This document shows positions 45,892 to 59,651 of a stretch of 64,000 nucleotides of DNA, in pieces. The stretch covers positions 14,570,001-14,634,000 of the forward strand of contig NC_065877.1 in the NCBI RefSeq assembly GCF_933775445.1, written 5' to 3'. Made by a program: the position numbers and the translations under genes. The notes under the pieces were generated by a model that was given only the letters and a program-made list of their open reading frames with translations, did not search any database and had not been told where the DNA came from. This stretch comes from Argentina anserina (lineage: Eukaryota; Streptophyta; Magnoliopsida; Rosales; Rosaceae). Position 1 is the first letter of the stretch. The number at the start of each line of letters is the position of its first letter.

Positions 45892-48503
45892 TGTAATGAC
45901 CCGATTTTTCGGAATCGATTTATTTGAATTCTTTGAATGTAATAAAGTTTGTAAAATTAATAATCGCATTGGTTTCGCTTCGAACGTTGTCAAATCGAAA
46001 ACGGAACCATCGTCGGAAATCTCAAATTGAAAAACGTTACGTTTTCGCGACGCGGGAATCGACTTTTACTCCGTCGCTCGGTTGTGAAAACTTCCTTCAC
46101 GAAAGTTGTAGAACTCGTCGATACGAGTTCGTGAACATGTCACGTTTTCTATTTGGACGTCGTACATGAAAGTTATTAACAACGGAAGTTAATTTCCGAT
46201 TTTGGAAGTGGGTATAAAAAGGAAATTTTTAGAAGTAGGGTTTCCATTTTCGGAAACCTGTTCTCTCTCTCTCTCTCTCTTCTCTTCTCACCCCTCAGCC
46301 CGACCCTCTCTTCCCTTCCAAAAAAGATCGTCGCCGATCTCTCACCTCCGAGCGGTGTGGCCCTCACCGCTGGCCCCTAGGCCCTCGCCAGTTCGACTCC
46401 ACCCTCCTCCGTGCAAGACGCGACCCATCACGCCGTCGAGGAGCCGCATCGACGAACGAAGTTTTTTGCAACAAGCTCGCCGTCGATCTAAGCATCGCCG
46501 CCGAGTTATGGGACCATGGATCCTCTCTAATCGACGTATGGGCGGCGTATAACACGAAATCTGAGCTCAAATCGGAAGCTTTTACGTCGGAGGAGAACTT
46601 GAAATTTCCAGAACTTTCCGGCGACTTTCCGGCCAAACCCCGACAATCTGGGTTACAACAAAGGTATGGTTGTGATCTCCTTCCCTTGCTTGTGATTTCT
46701 CATGTTGGAGTTGTGATGATTTGATGGTTGTGGACGGAGGTAGTGGAGCGGCGCGTGTCGCCGTCTGTGGCGGCGCGTGAGCGCGAGTGGAGGGGCGTAG
46801 AGGCGGCAGGAGGCCGTGGAAGGAAGGGAGGGAAGGAAAGGGAGGATTTGGGCGATGGTGGGTGAGCTACGCGCCGACTCCAAAACCGGCTGTCACTATG
46901 AGCGGCGCGTGAATGCCACACGCCATCGCCAGAGGTGGCGCGTGTACCCCATTTGCGGCGACGCGTGAACAGTAATTTTGAAAACAGTAACTTTTTGTAA
47001 AATTAGTTTTACGTACGGTGAATGTAAAATTATTTGATGTACAGTAAATGTAAATTACGTACAGTTATTGTAAAATAATTTCTTAAGGGTAAATAGGTAA
47101 TTATTATTTACTGAGACATTATTTACGATTGAATAGTACATGGATGTACATGAATATGTAAATAGTATGTACTCGTACAGAAATAAGTAAAGAGTATGTA
47201 CTCGTACATGAATACGTAATTAATATGTATTTGTACAGTAATGCGTGAATAGTAATTATGTGAACAATAATTTCGTAAAAACTAGAAATTGTTTAACAGT
47301 AAAACATTATTACTGTTTCGGCATTTAAGGTTTTACGTAACGCTTCTAAATTCACTTCTTATCTATTTTAGGTGATCGACACAACAAGTAAAGGATTCGA
47401 GTTAGGAATCGTGGAAATTACGTTCAGGAATATAAGGTGAGTAAAATCTCACAGTGACGAATCCACCCTTGCGGAGATTCATGATTGCGCTAAATTTAAA
47501 AGAATGAACTATGATATGTATATGATATAGTGGATTGTGTATGTGTATAATTGGTAAAATAAGTACATATATATGGTTTGTTATGATATATACTGTCATG
47601 ATTTCCATTTGCGAATGAGTTCATTATAGCGTTGATATTTATTTATTTGAGCATGTGAATTTGATTTGTACAATATCATGTGATGATTGTTTGTACGTGG
47701 TTTTAACTTGAGTTATGTTAAAACGTTTTTGTGGTCTGTGGACATGTCTTTGGACGTGTTGGCATGTCGGAACCTAGCCTTGGCCGGGCGACAATTACGA
47801 TTGAGTTAGAGCTCTAGTCTGTCTGTCGGGGTACTAACATGAGGGGTAACAGAGGTGTACCAGCGCTTATGAGTACCCACGTTTTTGGATATTGGGTGGC
47901 GAGAGGTTGCCCAATGTCGGGCGGGGTACTAACATGAGGGGTAACAGAGGTGTACCAGCGCTCATGAGTACCCGTATTATAGATGCGTTTGGGTAAACAA
48001 ATGGGTTGCCCGATTTCTCATGAGTATATATATTTTCAGTTAATATTGGACAACCAGATGGGTCGTCCAATGACTAATGAGTGCATTTATGATTGATGCT
48101 TTATCTATTTTCGTATATATTTATTTATGCGAGTTATATTGTTGTTTTACTCATACGAGCTGTAAAGCTTACTGGATTTTTGTTTACAATCCCGGGGCAC
48201 CTATTCGATGATGTAAGGGATAATTCCGCAGGTGTGAATTAGCGGAGTTAACAGACACACTTAAGACTTTGAAGTTGTTTTATTTTATCTTGTGGTGAGG
48301 ATTGAGAAGATTTTTACATTTCCATTTGATATAATGCATGAATTATAAATTTGGTTTGTAATAATCAATTTAACTGAGTTGTACTATGAACTCAGAAATG
48401 ATCCGCTGTGACTTTAATATGATTTCGATTTATTGAGATTGTTTTAGAGTTTTTCATGACTTCGAAATTTGAGTTTCATACTCGAAATTTCGGGATCGTG
48501 ACA
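45892..48503 (+). mobile_element. solo LTR of the large-LTR family (copy S4), 2612 bp
   Basis: It starts TGTAATGACCCGATTTTTC and ends TTTCGGGATCGTGACA. The flanks GCGCG (45887-45891) and ATACG (48504-48508) differ at three of five positions, all of them transitions that CpG decay could cause. It has a TATA-like GGTATAAAAAGG near 46211 followed by CT repeats (46262-46282). It lies inside S3. No protein is recognised. Confidence 0.82.
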
Positions 48504-50741
48504 ATACGTGACCTCACTCGCAGCCATCAAAACCACCCAATTTCTACCTGCAACATTACTAGGGCCTAAAACCTATTATCTGTCGTCGCACCTCCTACCA
48601 CGCGCTGTCCTAGGTGGCGGCATGCGCACCACAAGTCCACAACCACCTCCACCAGAAACTTCCACCAATCACCAAACTTCCAACAACAAAAATATAGATA
48701 ACAAGGAAGAGAACATAACCATACATGTGTGAAGACTCAGATCGCCAGGAAGTGGTTGAAATGTCACCGGAAAGTTCCGGCAGATCCAAGCTTCATTCTT
48801 CATAGCTTAAACATTCGATTTGGGTTCTAAATAGTGATAAACAATCCTAGAAGGTCGAAATTAAGAGACTAAGATCTTAGAACTCACCGACGACGGAGCT
48901 CGAAACGCGACGAAATTTGCAGAAACTTCAGATCGTCGATATGGCTTCTAGGCGACGATAGGTGGCGTGCCACCTCTATAGGCTGGAGCAGCCGACTGTG
49001 CGGTTCCCACGAGACCGGCGGTGAAGGCCACGGTGGCCGAAAGTGAGACGCTACCAGAAAATAGCACTTAGACGACAACAGCAAATTTCGTTCGTCACCT
49101 AAGAAATTATAAGACGACGAAAATAAAATCGTTAGTTTAGTGAATAAATTCGTCATCTAGGTGAAACTTAGATGACAAAATCCAGTTTTGTCGTCTTAGC
49201 TGTATATTTTAAATGACGAAATATGATCTCGTCATCTAAGATGGTGAACTAGTCCGCAAACAACTATATTGTCGTCTTAGCACAGAACTTAGATGATGTA
49301 ATTTGATTTTATCGTTTAAGAAATTGTAAGGTGACGAACACATCGATTTAGATGACGAAATTGTTCGTCGTCTAAGTAAAAGTTTGACTTTATAATCTGG
49401 ATCTATTTCCAGATCGATGGAAATAGAGAAAAACATAAAAAACTGCTGCTATGAACAATTGTTGCCCGGAAGGATTGATAGCAGAGTCATACAATATTTT
49501 TCCACCTTTGTACAAACTCAAGGCTCTCATTCTATGCTGGTAAGCTTCTCTAGAATCAATAGTTTCGAATTTGGTTTATTTTGGGTTCTGAGATTCAAGA
49601 TCTGGGGCATTTGAGATTCGCGATTTAGATTGGAATGTTCATCTTTGTAGACCGATGCTAGCTGCTAATATTTCGACTAGGGTTTACCATTTGGGGCTTT
49701 TGGGTTAGGGATTCGGGATTTTTCTAACTCGATATTGTGGTTTACGATTTGGGGGTTCTTCTTATTGGGTTATAGACTTGTTATGTAAAATTTAGCCGGA
49801 ATGTTATGCTTATTGATTTTTCTAGCACTCTTATGTTTTGCTAAATGATTTATTTTCCTTCTTTTGTTTTGATTTCTCTTGGAATTGTTTTTTTGCGGTG
49901 ACTTGGGTTTTGAGTATGTATTGGCAGAAGCCGAGGAGATTAAGATGACGGCTGATTAGGAAGTTGAGGTGGACTAGTTTGTTGCAAAAACTAGAGCAAA
50001 TCAAATGAAGAGTGGAAGGGGAAGACAGTTGTGTATTCGGATTTGAATCACATTGTTGTGAGAATCTCGCCCAAGTATGTAGCTGATTCCATTCTCACAT
50101 TGACAGTGTCTTCTCAACGTAAATTTTATTTTGTTTTGTTTTGTCCAGTCTCCAAGTATGTATCTTTTTTTCGGTGTTGTTGTTGAAGTGATGATCTTTG
50201 TTTCAAGCATAAGTACCTGTATTGGGAAATTGAAGTTTAGTGAAGTACAATTAAGTATATGTGTAAGGTTTTGGCTTAGTCTATCATTAGCTGAATATGA
50301 TGGGGTGATCTTTAGTTAACATGTTTCAGAGGAGGTGCTGGAGATTGCAGTTCGTGTGTAGCTTGATTTTGGAACTTACTCCTAGCTTTATAAATTAGGT
50401 TAATTTCGACTCTCTTTGTTTTTACTACGTAGTAACTGATGAGGCTTATAGCTTTATGCTCATATCTTCACCATACTGTGTTTAATATGTAAACCAAATA
50501 TTTAAATGATAAGGCCATTTTTTCTCTTTGTTCATTTTGTAGAAGATTTAACTGTTAAGATGATGATGTCAAAATTTTGAGATTGTAGAGATAATGTGAT
50601 GTAGCTTTTATCTGTGAGAAAAAGTTATTTTTAACTTGTGTTCTTAGAAACACAAAAAATATGGTGAAGATGTCTAAGTCATGCATCAATAACCATCATC
50701 CTAAGCATTTTTCTGTATTTTATGAACTCATTGTTACATGG

Positions 50742-50744
<3 letters not shown>

Positions 50745-50779
<35 letters not shown>
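50745..50779. repeat. (AT)n microsatellite
   Basis: About 17 AT units within the CACTA element. Confidence 0.9.
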
Positions 50780-50780
<1 letters not shown>

Positions 50781-51795
50781 CTCGTTATAAAGTGGACCTT
50801 GATATTATTAGGACACAGAGAAGATTACCAAGTTCAGCTTGCAGTTGATCAGTGTCCCAGATATGTTTGGGGACGTCTGTTCCTAACTCATGCAAACTCT
50901 CCACTTGTAGTTATCTAGAAATGATTGGGTAATCAGGACTTGCAATGCATGATGGTTAGCTTAAAAACTTCTTCTGAGAATCCTCTTTTTAATTGAATTT
51001 TATGGCTAGTGTACTGATGTTGAATTGAGTGTTCATATTAGTATGTCAAAATTCGCCAATATGGACTCAAACTTTTCTAGGAGAGTTTAGCTTGTATACT
51101 ATGTTTCACTGTAATTATAATAACAATGATGAACTTCCTCTTGTAGTTCTATGCAGTATTTATTCTGAAAGTGTTGGAACAATATTTGAATTATCAAATA
51201 CTTTGTTTGCTTATAGATTTATTCAAATTTGTCTAAATACAATCAAATAGAGTAGTTTGTGAATTAGAAAAGACATGTCGGCAATGATTATTATCTCATT
51301 GAGGGTTAATGGAATCTTGATAAGCTTAGAGAGGTTGAAAGTATTAATGTGCCGTCAGTGAAATCTTAAGGCTTATTATCTTTTCTATAATAGATGTTGT
51401 GTATTCTCAGTACTTAATCTTGACATCAGTTATATCCTTTAGTTTAACTAAGTCAAATTCTTCTAAGCCTAGCGATCTGAAACTTTATTGTTCTTAGGTT
51501 TACTAGTTATCTGACTTGCTTATGTTTTATCATGAACTTCATCTTTTAAGCATAATTATACACTTACTTTATGAATATATATTCGTGCTCTTATATAATC
51601 ACATCTAGCATTGCATTTTGTACCAATCTCATTTGTAGAAAGTAAGGAAGTAGCCTTATGCAAACAAACGATTTTTCTTTCCTTTTAATTTAAGCATTTC
51701 ATAGACATTATACAAGATTTTTGTATTCTAATTCCATACTAGGTATCCATTGTCTCAAGGATGTGACTAAACCATCACATTTTTCTGCCTCACGT

Positions 51796-52038
51796 CGCCA
51801 ATCAGCTATCATGGTTGATGAGGAGCTCGAACAAGCTAAGCAAGAAACCCAAGAAGCGAAGGAGGAATCCTGGAAGGCAAGAGAGGAATTTGTACAAGCC
51901 AATGAGAAGCTCAAGTGTGTGATGAACTTCATGTTGGAGACATTTGGATGTGAGCCACCATCGTTCCCACCCCAGCCTCCCCCAAATGAGTATGAAGATG
52001 GTGAGAATGGTTCCCTTAGCCTTGGTAGTAGAATTTCT
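51796..52038 (+). pseudogene. C-terminal fragment of a CACTA-associated coiled-coil protein
   Basis: The frame runs ASRRQSAIMVDEELEQAKQE, continues with a glutamate- and lysine-rich coiled coil, then ends in FMLETFGCEPPSFPPQPPP and an acidic tail. Coiled coil plus proline-rich end near the 3' side of a CACTA element recalls the plant Transposase_24-type proteins, which serve as DNA-binding accessory factors. Upstream exons cannot be defined, since 49400-51790 has T-rich intron-like DNA. The assignment rests on composition and position rather than on a clear motif. Confidence 0.4.
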
Positions 52039-52272
52039 TAATTGCATGAGCTGTGTATATGATTATCTTGAGAATGACCATCTAAACTCAATGATCTACA
52101 CACACTTGCTTGTTAGATAGCTAATTGTACTCAAGGGACCATTTATATATATATGATTATCTTTCTTGAAATTGATCTTTCACATCAATATTTTATTGAT
52201 CAGATTCAAATTATAATCCATTTAATACAAAATTTGTATAATTATTAAATAAATAAATAACAACAGTAAGTA

Positions 52273-52560
52273 GGGGTGGCAAAAATGAGCCAAACAAAAC
52301 CGAACCAAGCCTTACCAACCAAACCAAGTAAGTTGGTTACCAAGTATTTCGAAAACCCAAACTTCGGTACGGTAGTACCGAACCGACTTCTCTAAGTTGG
52401 GACGGTAATGGTAATGGTTTTGGCGAAAGTTGGTATTACCGTACCAACCGAGTTTTTATTTTTAATTATTTTTTTTTAATTTATTATTGCATATATTGAT
52501 CTTAACCAATGATATATCTCAAATTAGGGCTCGTCAACGGGCCGGGCTTGCGGGCTTGTA
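52273..52560. repeat. relic with hAT-like GGGGTGGCAAAA end
   Basis: GTAGGGGTGGCAAAAATGAG looks like the terminus of a plant hAT MITE, followed by ACCGAACC and GGTACGGTA words in both orientations. At 52530-52555 a second terminus type (GGGCTCGTCAACGGGCCGGG) starts. No matching right ends are seen, so both are partial. Confidence 0.5.
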
Positions 52561-52624
52561 TTAAAAAAAACATAATACTCTTATTTAAGGGTTTGAAAAA
52601 ATAAAATAATTATTAAAAAATATT

Positions 52625-52742
52625 CTTAAATAAAAGTCACAAATAAATTCTAGTTTCGAAATATTGTCGATCAACACCGATAGTCTTAAAAAAAAGTCAC
52701 AAATAAATTCTATTTTCGAATATTGTCGATCAACACCGATAG
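52625..52742. repeat. tandem duplication of about 60 bp
   Basis: Two units ending ATTGTCGATCAACACCGATA, each with AAAAGTCACAAATAAATTCT upstream. They lie inside the CACTA element. Confidence 0.9.
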
Positions 52743-54463
52743 ATGTGATTTTGTCCGTAAAAATTATGTTTGTTTTGAACATGGTTTGACCGTCTGTACC
52801 TACGGTTAACCAAAAAAGAGGCATTTTGACATAATAAAACATCATTGACCGGGGCTTTGCCAAATGGGTTTTCTTGTTGCGACCAGACACGATTAGTGAC
52901 AAAAATTAGAAATTAAGTGATTTCAAATATGTAAACAGCTTTCGACATTCGTATCTTGGTAATGGGTCCTCTCTTAGGGCATATTAGTGGTGTTTTTGGT
53001 TTACCGAAATTCCGACGATCAAACGAGGTCTGAATCATATGAAATTTTAAAATGGTCATTAAATATATATACCGATCACATATAGTATGACCGTCATTTA
53101 AGTATTAAAATTTTGTCAACTTAGTAATAAAGTGACGGTCGTACTTTTGTCGTCTTACCAACGCGCTTAGATGACGAATGACTTAATTTCGTCATCTAAG
53201 TACTTGGATGACAGCGTCTACTTGACGGAACTTAGATGACGAAAATTTCGTCACCTAGTGACTTAAGACGACGAAAATAGGATCTTAGGTGACGAAATGT
53301 CGTTGTCGTCTAAGTCATTAATTCTTGTAGTGAGAGATCAGCAAAGGAGAAGTCGACGCAGAAAAGGATCGGGGTCGGGGTCTTGGTCGCGTGATTCTGC
53401 CTCTTTTTCAACTTTCTGATTTTCTAAATTAGGTTTTCCAAAAATGCCCTTTTATACCATTTCAGAATCGAAAACCAAACTTTCGTTGCTAACAACTTCC
53501 ACATACGACATCTGATTAAGGCATGCCGTATGTCTACGGACTCGTATCGACGAGCTCTACGACTTTCGTGAAGGACGTTTTCAGAGATGAGCGACGGATT
53601 ACAAGTCAATTCTTAATCCTCTGGAAATATAACGTTTTTCAACCTTTAATTTCTGAAATCATTTTCATTTCGTAATTACAACAACGAGAATGTGTAGAAT
53701 GTGAATTTACTTGAATTACCAAACATAATAATTTATGAGACATTACAAGAGATTAAACTTGAAAAATTCGGTATATTACATAAACCATTTACAGCCAATT
53801 TCGGTCAAAAACCATAAATTCGTACAATATTATAGATATCGTGCCTAATAATTAGGGTATCCGATCCCTCCAGGCAAGTGTTTTGAAGGATCTGATCTCT
53901 TATTTTCCCTGTGCTTCGATGCATGACTGAATTTACATTTTAAAGTGAGATATATTTAAACACTCTAGGTAACAGTGTAGCACCACTTCGCATTATTCTC
54001 AAAACATCACTTTGCATCAGAGTAAGCTGAACCCCGGAAAGCAGAGGAATAACCTAAGGATAAACTAAGCGTAAAATCGTAAACAACCATTATATCTTCA
54101 CTCAAGGACTTGTGAGAATGGGCACAGACTAATATACGTATGGAGAGTGCGTTAACGGGATGCCCAAGTGATCGAGCTTAGGTCTGGTATAGGGTCACCA
54201 ACAAACCCTCTTAACTAAATACGAGAGCAGAAAAAGACCTAAGGTAGCGAACTAGACGAATATTAGAAACAGGGTAGAAGGCTCCTACTTAAGATCAACA
54301 ACTTTACAATCTGCGCGCTCAAGAGAAAGACTACCCTTCGATTGGTTAGTATTAATTATCACAACTGTTCACTGTGCTGGTTGAAACATAGGACAATTTT
54401 AAGTTAAACGACTGACATACTTAATGTTCAGTAAATTGAGAATCATATATCTAGTATACATAT

Positions 54464-54682
54464 GAGAAATTATTACATATACCCGCCACATATCATACAT
54501 GGTGTACCCTCTTAATGTTATTGATTCATCTCTTATAGTATTTATTTCTGATTAGTTACTTATATGTAAATAAACTTTTGTCATTTTCACTGCGTGCATG
54601 TTATACCATGACGTAATATAATTAGCTGGGTACACCACATAGAAGTGTCACGTGGTGTGGTGGGTACATAGAATAATTACTC
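54464..54682. mobile_element. MULE-type MITE, 219 bp
   Basis: A perfect 10-bp direct repeat GTATACATAT flanks it (54454-54463 and 54683-54692). Inverted ends GAGAAATTATTACATATACC and GGTACATAGAATAATTACTC pair over more than 20 bases, and the pairing resumes further in with GGTGTACCC and GGGTACACC. A 9-10-bp duplication points to the Mutator superfamily. Confidence 0.85.
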
Positions 54683-55756
54683 GTATACATATATAATCAT
54701 ATATATAAACTGCAACTTGAATATGCAAATCAAGATGCACTTAATTTGCTACTTGATTTTTCTTATATATAGCTAGTAAGGTGGTTAATATGACTTGCGT
54801 ATGCGATATCAGTTACGTTGTCCCGTTTCCATTTTTGAGGGGTTGCAAGATTCGACTACCATACCTCTCTTTGATTATATAATATATAAAGTCTAAAACA
54901 ACTACATTTGCAGAGTGTTACAAAATAAATATACAAAGTCACATTTAAATATCTCCAAATTGTGTGGCAGAAATTTATAATAGAAAATATACAATGATGA
55001 TTTGATGGGGTTAGGGTGCTTCTATACTCTTGGAACGAGAACACGTACCAATCGTCTCGAGTGATCGTAATCAGTTTTATAATCAATCAACGTTGTTTTT
55101 GTATTGTACGGTTAATTGTGTATCCTACAAACCCAACTAACAAGATGTGGTGCGTAGTTGACCTACAGTACGTTTCTAATGAAAGTCAAAGAATAATGTA
55201 TTACGTACCATGCTCTCCTGGGTTTGCATACATAAAATAGGTTTGTTCACAATAAAATATTTAATTAAAGTAAATATATAGGAAGCTTGCTTGGTTCATT
55301 GAATTTAATCATACATGTCGTTGTTACCTAATCACAATCATACAAAATGAATATGTGATCAAGCATATGAGAATTTAAACATTATTATAATTGCAGGTTA
55401 AATATTATTTCAAAAGTTTAATAAACTTATATATATATATATAAGAATTCCAAGATTCTACATGATGCATGAAGTATTGGTAGTATTAGTACCATGGCCT
55501 CATCTGTACTAGCTCAGTAGCTCGATCGATCGTACCTTTATGGTCAACCGAAAGATAACCGTAGCCCTTTACCATGCAACAGTGACAAATTAGTTGAAGA
55601 AAACTCTTCAAGTTCCCTACAAATGGAAATTCTAGCTAGCTACTTTCCCAGTAACTAAACAAGTATGATTGTTCGATCATATATAATCATACTGATGCAT
55701 CATGCATGTACGTCAGCTGCTAGCAGTTTACTAGCAATTTTCTGTAAATATTTTGT

Positions 55757-55775
55757 TTTAGGGTTTAGGGTTTAG
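55757..55775. repeat. interstitial telobox (TTTAGGG units)
   Basis: TTTAGGGTTTAGGGTTTAG, two and a half plant telomere units. Teloboxes also occur in plant promoters, but no gene follows. Confidence 0.8.
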
Positions 55776-58664
55776 TCTTTGTTAATTAAACTTTTGAGAA
55801 AATACTCTTGCGCCATATATCATTAAGCAGATCGAAGTGCAGAACTAGACTTTATATATAGATTGACCGACCGCCGACGAGTGTTTGATCATACTACCTC
55901 AATTTCTAGATGATAAAAGATCCCAAGAAGATACTGAAGCCTTATTGTTCAGTATCGCATGCAACAGATTTTACAGCGCAATTTTGTTTCAGTTTTAAAG
56001 GAGACTAATTACTTTTCAGATATAAGAAATTATGCATCACCCGACGAGTATATAGATTTATATAGCCATATATCTTTCTACGTACTTTTATATCATAATG
56101 TGAAGAGTCACGTATTTAGATCTTATAATCATCAGATAAAAGCATGCAGTTTCTGGATTATTATCTGATATATATGATTGTATAACTTGTGTTTATGCTT
56201 TACTTTCTAGTCCATATCATTTGTCCTTGGATAAAAATAAAATAAAAAATAAAAAGTTTCGAAGGGCCATTTTCTTTTCAACGTTTAAAGGTCAGAACAA
56301 CATTTTTTCAGGGTATTGAGAAAAATAAGACTCGGGCATAATATCTAGCAACCCCAATTTGGCATCGTTCAAAAACAAAAAAGCAACCCCAATTTGGCAA
56401 CATCAAGGACGAAAAAGAAAAACTTCAACAGACACGTATAGTTACAGATTGAAACTGTGCTCCGCAGCTCGGTGCTCACTAACAGATAGTGAAATGGAGC
56501 TAAATTAATCAAAATTAACCTAGGTCCAATCTATTAATTTATAAATAATATATAAAGTTTTTAAAATTTAATATAACGTTGAGAAAATTATTAGTAGAGA
56601 CGTGGAGTAAATGGTAGGTTAAACAAAAGGTGGTAAAATTAACTATAAATAGATTGACAATTCAAAATGCATATTACATTGTTCCAATTATATATGTGCT
56701 TTCTGTACCCAAAAAATATTATATATGTGCTTAAACAATTCCACTATGATTATCCACCTCGTAAAAATTAGCTAGTAGTAAGGAAAATATTTCACGCGTC
56801 AAAGAAATCTGTATAAACTACAGAAACTAGGGTTAGATTTCTTGGTAGATAGGTAACCATATTGATTAATCAGTTTGATTAAGTAGTTTTATTAGAATTC
56901 CACAGCAATAAAACTCTACAGGCACACGTACTTGTCACATTGTCAACTCCAGTATTTTTTGTGAGAATTTCATAATTATTAAATCATAAATTGCTAAACA
57001 ATGATAGTCAACAACATATATGTCATGTCAAAATTTGGATCATCAATGTTTCTAAATGTTGGCATATATACAAGGTTACAGTGAAATAAGGGTTCATAAA
57101 AGAATTGGAGGTTTTCATGTCATTTTCAGGTTGGAAATGCCGACCCATGCCAAATGAAGGGATTTGGTGGAAACCCTAGCTACTTGAATTAATGGTCTTA
57201 AATTAATAACAATCACACAGTACAAATGGTTTACTCTACGATTCTTGGATTGCTATAATGCACCTAATCCCCAACTTTCGTTTTTTATATAACTCGTCTT
57301 TCATATATTAAATGTCTATTTCAAGATCAAGGGTACGTTGAACAACGACCGAAAACAAAATTAGAAAGATGAGAAAAGGGTAGAGTGGGGTTTCAGAAAG
57401 AAAAAAACATATAAATGTATAATTTATCAAATGTGGAGGACTAAAACCATATATATTAAACCCCAAACCTCTGTCCTGATACATATTCAAAATGTCATAG
57501 CTTGTATTTACAAGAGTGTCTTTTTTCTTAAAAGATAAAAATAAAACAGAAACGCCAACATATTGATCGAAGCAATATTACACATCAAAATTCACTTATA
57601 TCAAACTATTAATGACTTTTCTTTATGTTGAATCGAGAAGTCAATTATATATAATATTTAGCAAATTGTACAAGGAGGAAAAGGCCCATAAATACCAAAC
57701 ACTTGTTAGCCTGTACAACAAGTGTGATTTATACCACCTTTAATTATGTCGTCCATAACAATTAAAAGTACATTCTCAATCTTAGAGTAACTTATACCAC
57801 CTTTATTTTAGTAAAAATGGGATACTCATCAGCCTGTACAACAAATGTGGTTTATAGAAAAAAGTTTAATAATTGAGTATTTCAACAACCGTCATTGACT
57901 AAACATTATTCAAATATAAACAACATGGTAGGAACTACAATCCACAAAATCTAACATATTCTAGTTTTTATTTGTTAGTATTCAACAAATAGACGGTACG
58001 AGACTCTAGAACCAGTCAAAAGATGTGTTAACTGATTACTTTGATTCTACTGTTAAATTTATACAATAAAAAATAAAATGCTCTGATCTAAAGTTCAAAA
58101 AAAAAAACTGCAATATACTTCTAAGATAATGTATGGTTTATATGTATGTATACAATAGTACACAATGGGCAAGTCAATGTCTAAACTACTAAGAAAAAGG
58201 GAAGATTCATGCATTTGGTATTTGAGAACATTTTACAAGCTGCATTTGCATGCATTAATCATGGATGTTAATTACGTGATTTATGTCGATGGGCACAATC
58301 GCAATTCCGGACACATTATATGTCAGATCATCTTAACTATATTTTCCTGTATGTTATATGATCTCATTCATGAAATGATTGGACTTGTTAGATCATTGTC
58401 TTGACCACCGATATGACATTAAATTAAGTCACATAGTCATGCCTTGTTTCAGTTGTTTGTACATACAAAAATGCAATTTTATCAATGGAAGCAAGTAGAT
58501 TGTAAAATGAAGCCAAACATCAACCTTGGTAGTCGTTATATATATAGCTAGTCTCATTGTCAACAAGGTTCAAATCTAGTGGATTTGTCCTTGCTCTTGT
58601 TGATGCTATCCCAAACTCATTGTATTTCATCTTTATTATCCTTAGGTTTATCTTGGAACCTTTA

Positions 58665-59651
58665 GGCTGTGTTTGTTTCAGGGATTTTGGAACTCTGGAG
58701 AAGAAAATCATTACTTTCCTCTGTTTGGTGTGCACATGTTTGGAAAGAACTTTCCTGACAAGAGGGAAAATGTGGAGGAAACTCGTTCCATTGAAAATCT
58801 CATGAGATTCATCTTTCTTCCGAGCAGTGATAAGTCCACACTATCCCTGTCGAAATATCATATTACCAATTTTGCCCTTGATTCTGCTCAAAAATTTAGT
58901 AACTGTGAAACTAATACTTTCGCGCCTCTATTATATTTCCAAAAACCCAGTAATCGATCAAAGGTCAGACCCGAGGCTCCAGCTCTCTAATATTGGTCAT
59001 CATATGATTAGGCTCTTGTAAATATCATAATGAAGTTGCCTATCAGTTTCAAATTTCAACCCTAAGATATCAAGATTTTCATTTGCAAATTCACAAACAA
59101 TTAATACATAAGATGAATTATAGGCATATCATAGAGTAATAATTTTGCCTTAGACAACTTATGTCCTTCTAATTGGGTGATTAATCCCCAGTTCCCTGTT
59201 TGATGTTTAAGTTTTTGTAGTCCAATTGTTTAATTTTTTTTTCTGTTTCTGGGTTTTGCATTGTTGCAGTCACAGTCACTGTTTGTTTTCTTGGTTCTTC
59301 TATCTCATCGCCATAAGTCATATGATATACAGTAATAGCATATGTATAATTTTCCCACATTTTTTCCCTTTGTTTCAATATATATCAAAGAGTTGGATAT
59401 TTCAAAATTTTATATCAAGTGTAGAAGGAACAGCAATAATGCAATCAAGACTACTATTTGCAAAGATTGTCTAGGGGTATTATTGGAACACTAAAAGTTT
59501 TTTGCTACACTAAACAAAACCTGGGAGGTAAATAAGTGGGACATTCATGAACTTACCAAACACAAGAAAAGAAACTTGATAGGAACTTCACTTTCCCATT
59601 CCCATGGGAATACCAGGGAATTGATTTCTCTTTTGGTAACCAAACAAGGTC
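58665..59651. mobile_element. PIF/Harbinger-like element, non-autonomous
   Basis: TTA lies outside both ends (58662-58664 and 59652-59654), the PIF/Harbinger duplication. The ends GGCTGTGTTTGTTTCAG and TAACCAAACAAGGTC are inverted copies with several mismatches. Words such as GGAAAG and CTTTCC recur inward on opposite strands. The interior (987 bp in total) has no transposase I can recognise. Confidence 0.65.

Larger units (their letters stand above)
49049..53332 (+). mobile_element. CACTA (En/Spm) DNA transposon, 4284 bp, non-autonomous
   Basis: The right end is TTCTTGTAGTG, the inverse of the canonical CACTACAAGAA. The left end is the altered CGCTACCAGAA. A 3-bp duplication AGA (49046-49048 and 53333-53335) is the CACTA size. 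Both ends hold many inverted and direct copies of TTAGATGACGAAAT or GACGAAATTTCGTC (49070-49400 and 53130-53320), the subterminal binding sites expected for this superfamily. The middle has a coiled-coil frame (51796-52038) but no DDE transposase I can recognise, so it would need help to move. Confidence 0.9.
42479..53780 (-). mobile_element. solo LTR of the large-LTR family (copy S3), minus strand, split by three insertions
   Basis: On the minus strand it starts TGTAATATACCGAATTTTTC and ends AATTTCAGGACGGTGACA, with a perfect duplication TAAAC outside both ends (42474-42478 and 53781-53785). It survives as four pieces: 42479-43431, 45577-45891, 48504-49048 and 53333-53780, about 2.25 kb in all. 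The gaps hold copies S2 and S4 of the same family and a CACTA element. Family blocks such as ACGACTTTCGTGAAGG (near 53560) and AAGCTTTACAGCTTGTATGA (near 42820) are visible. Confidence 0.88.
53786..58664. other. AT-rich intergenic DNA
   Basis: Nearly 4.9 kb in which I can support only the MITE at 54464-54682 and a telobox at 55757-55775. Short open frames have no recognisable product. Direct repeats of GCCTGTACAACAA (57711 and 57831) are minor. Confidence 0.5.
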
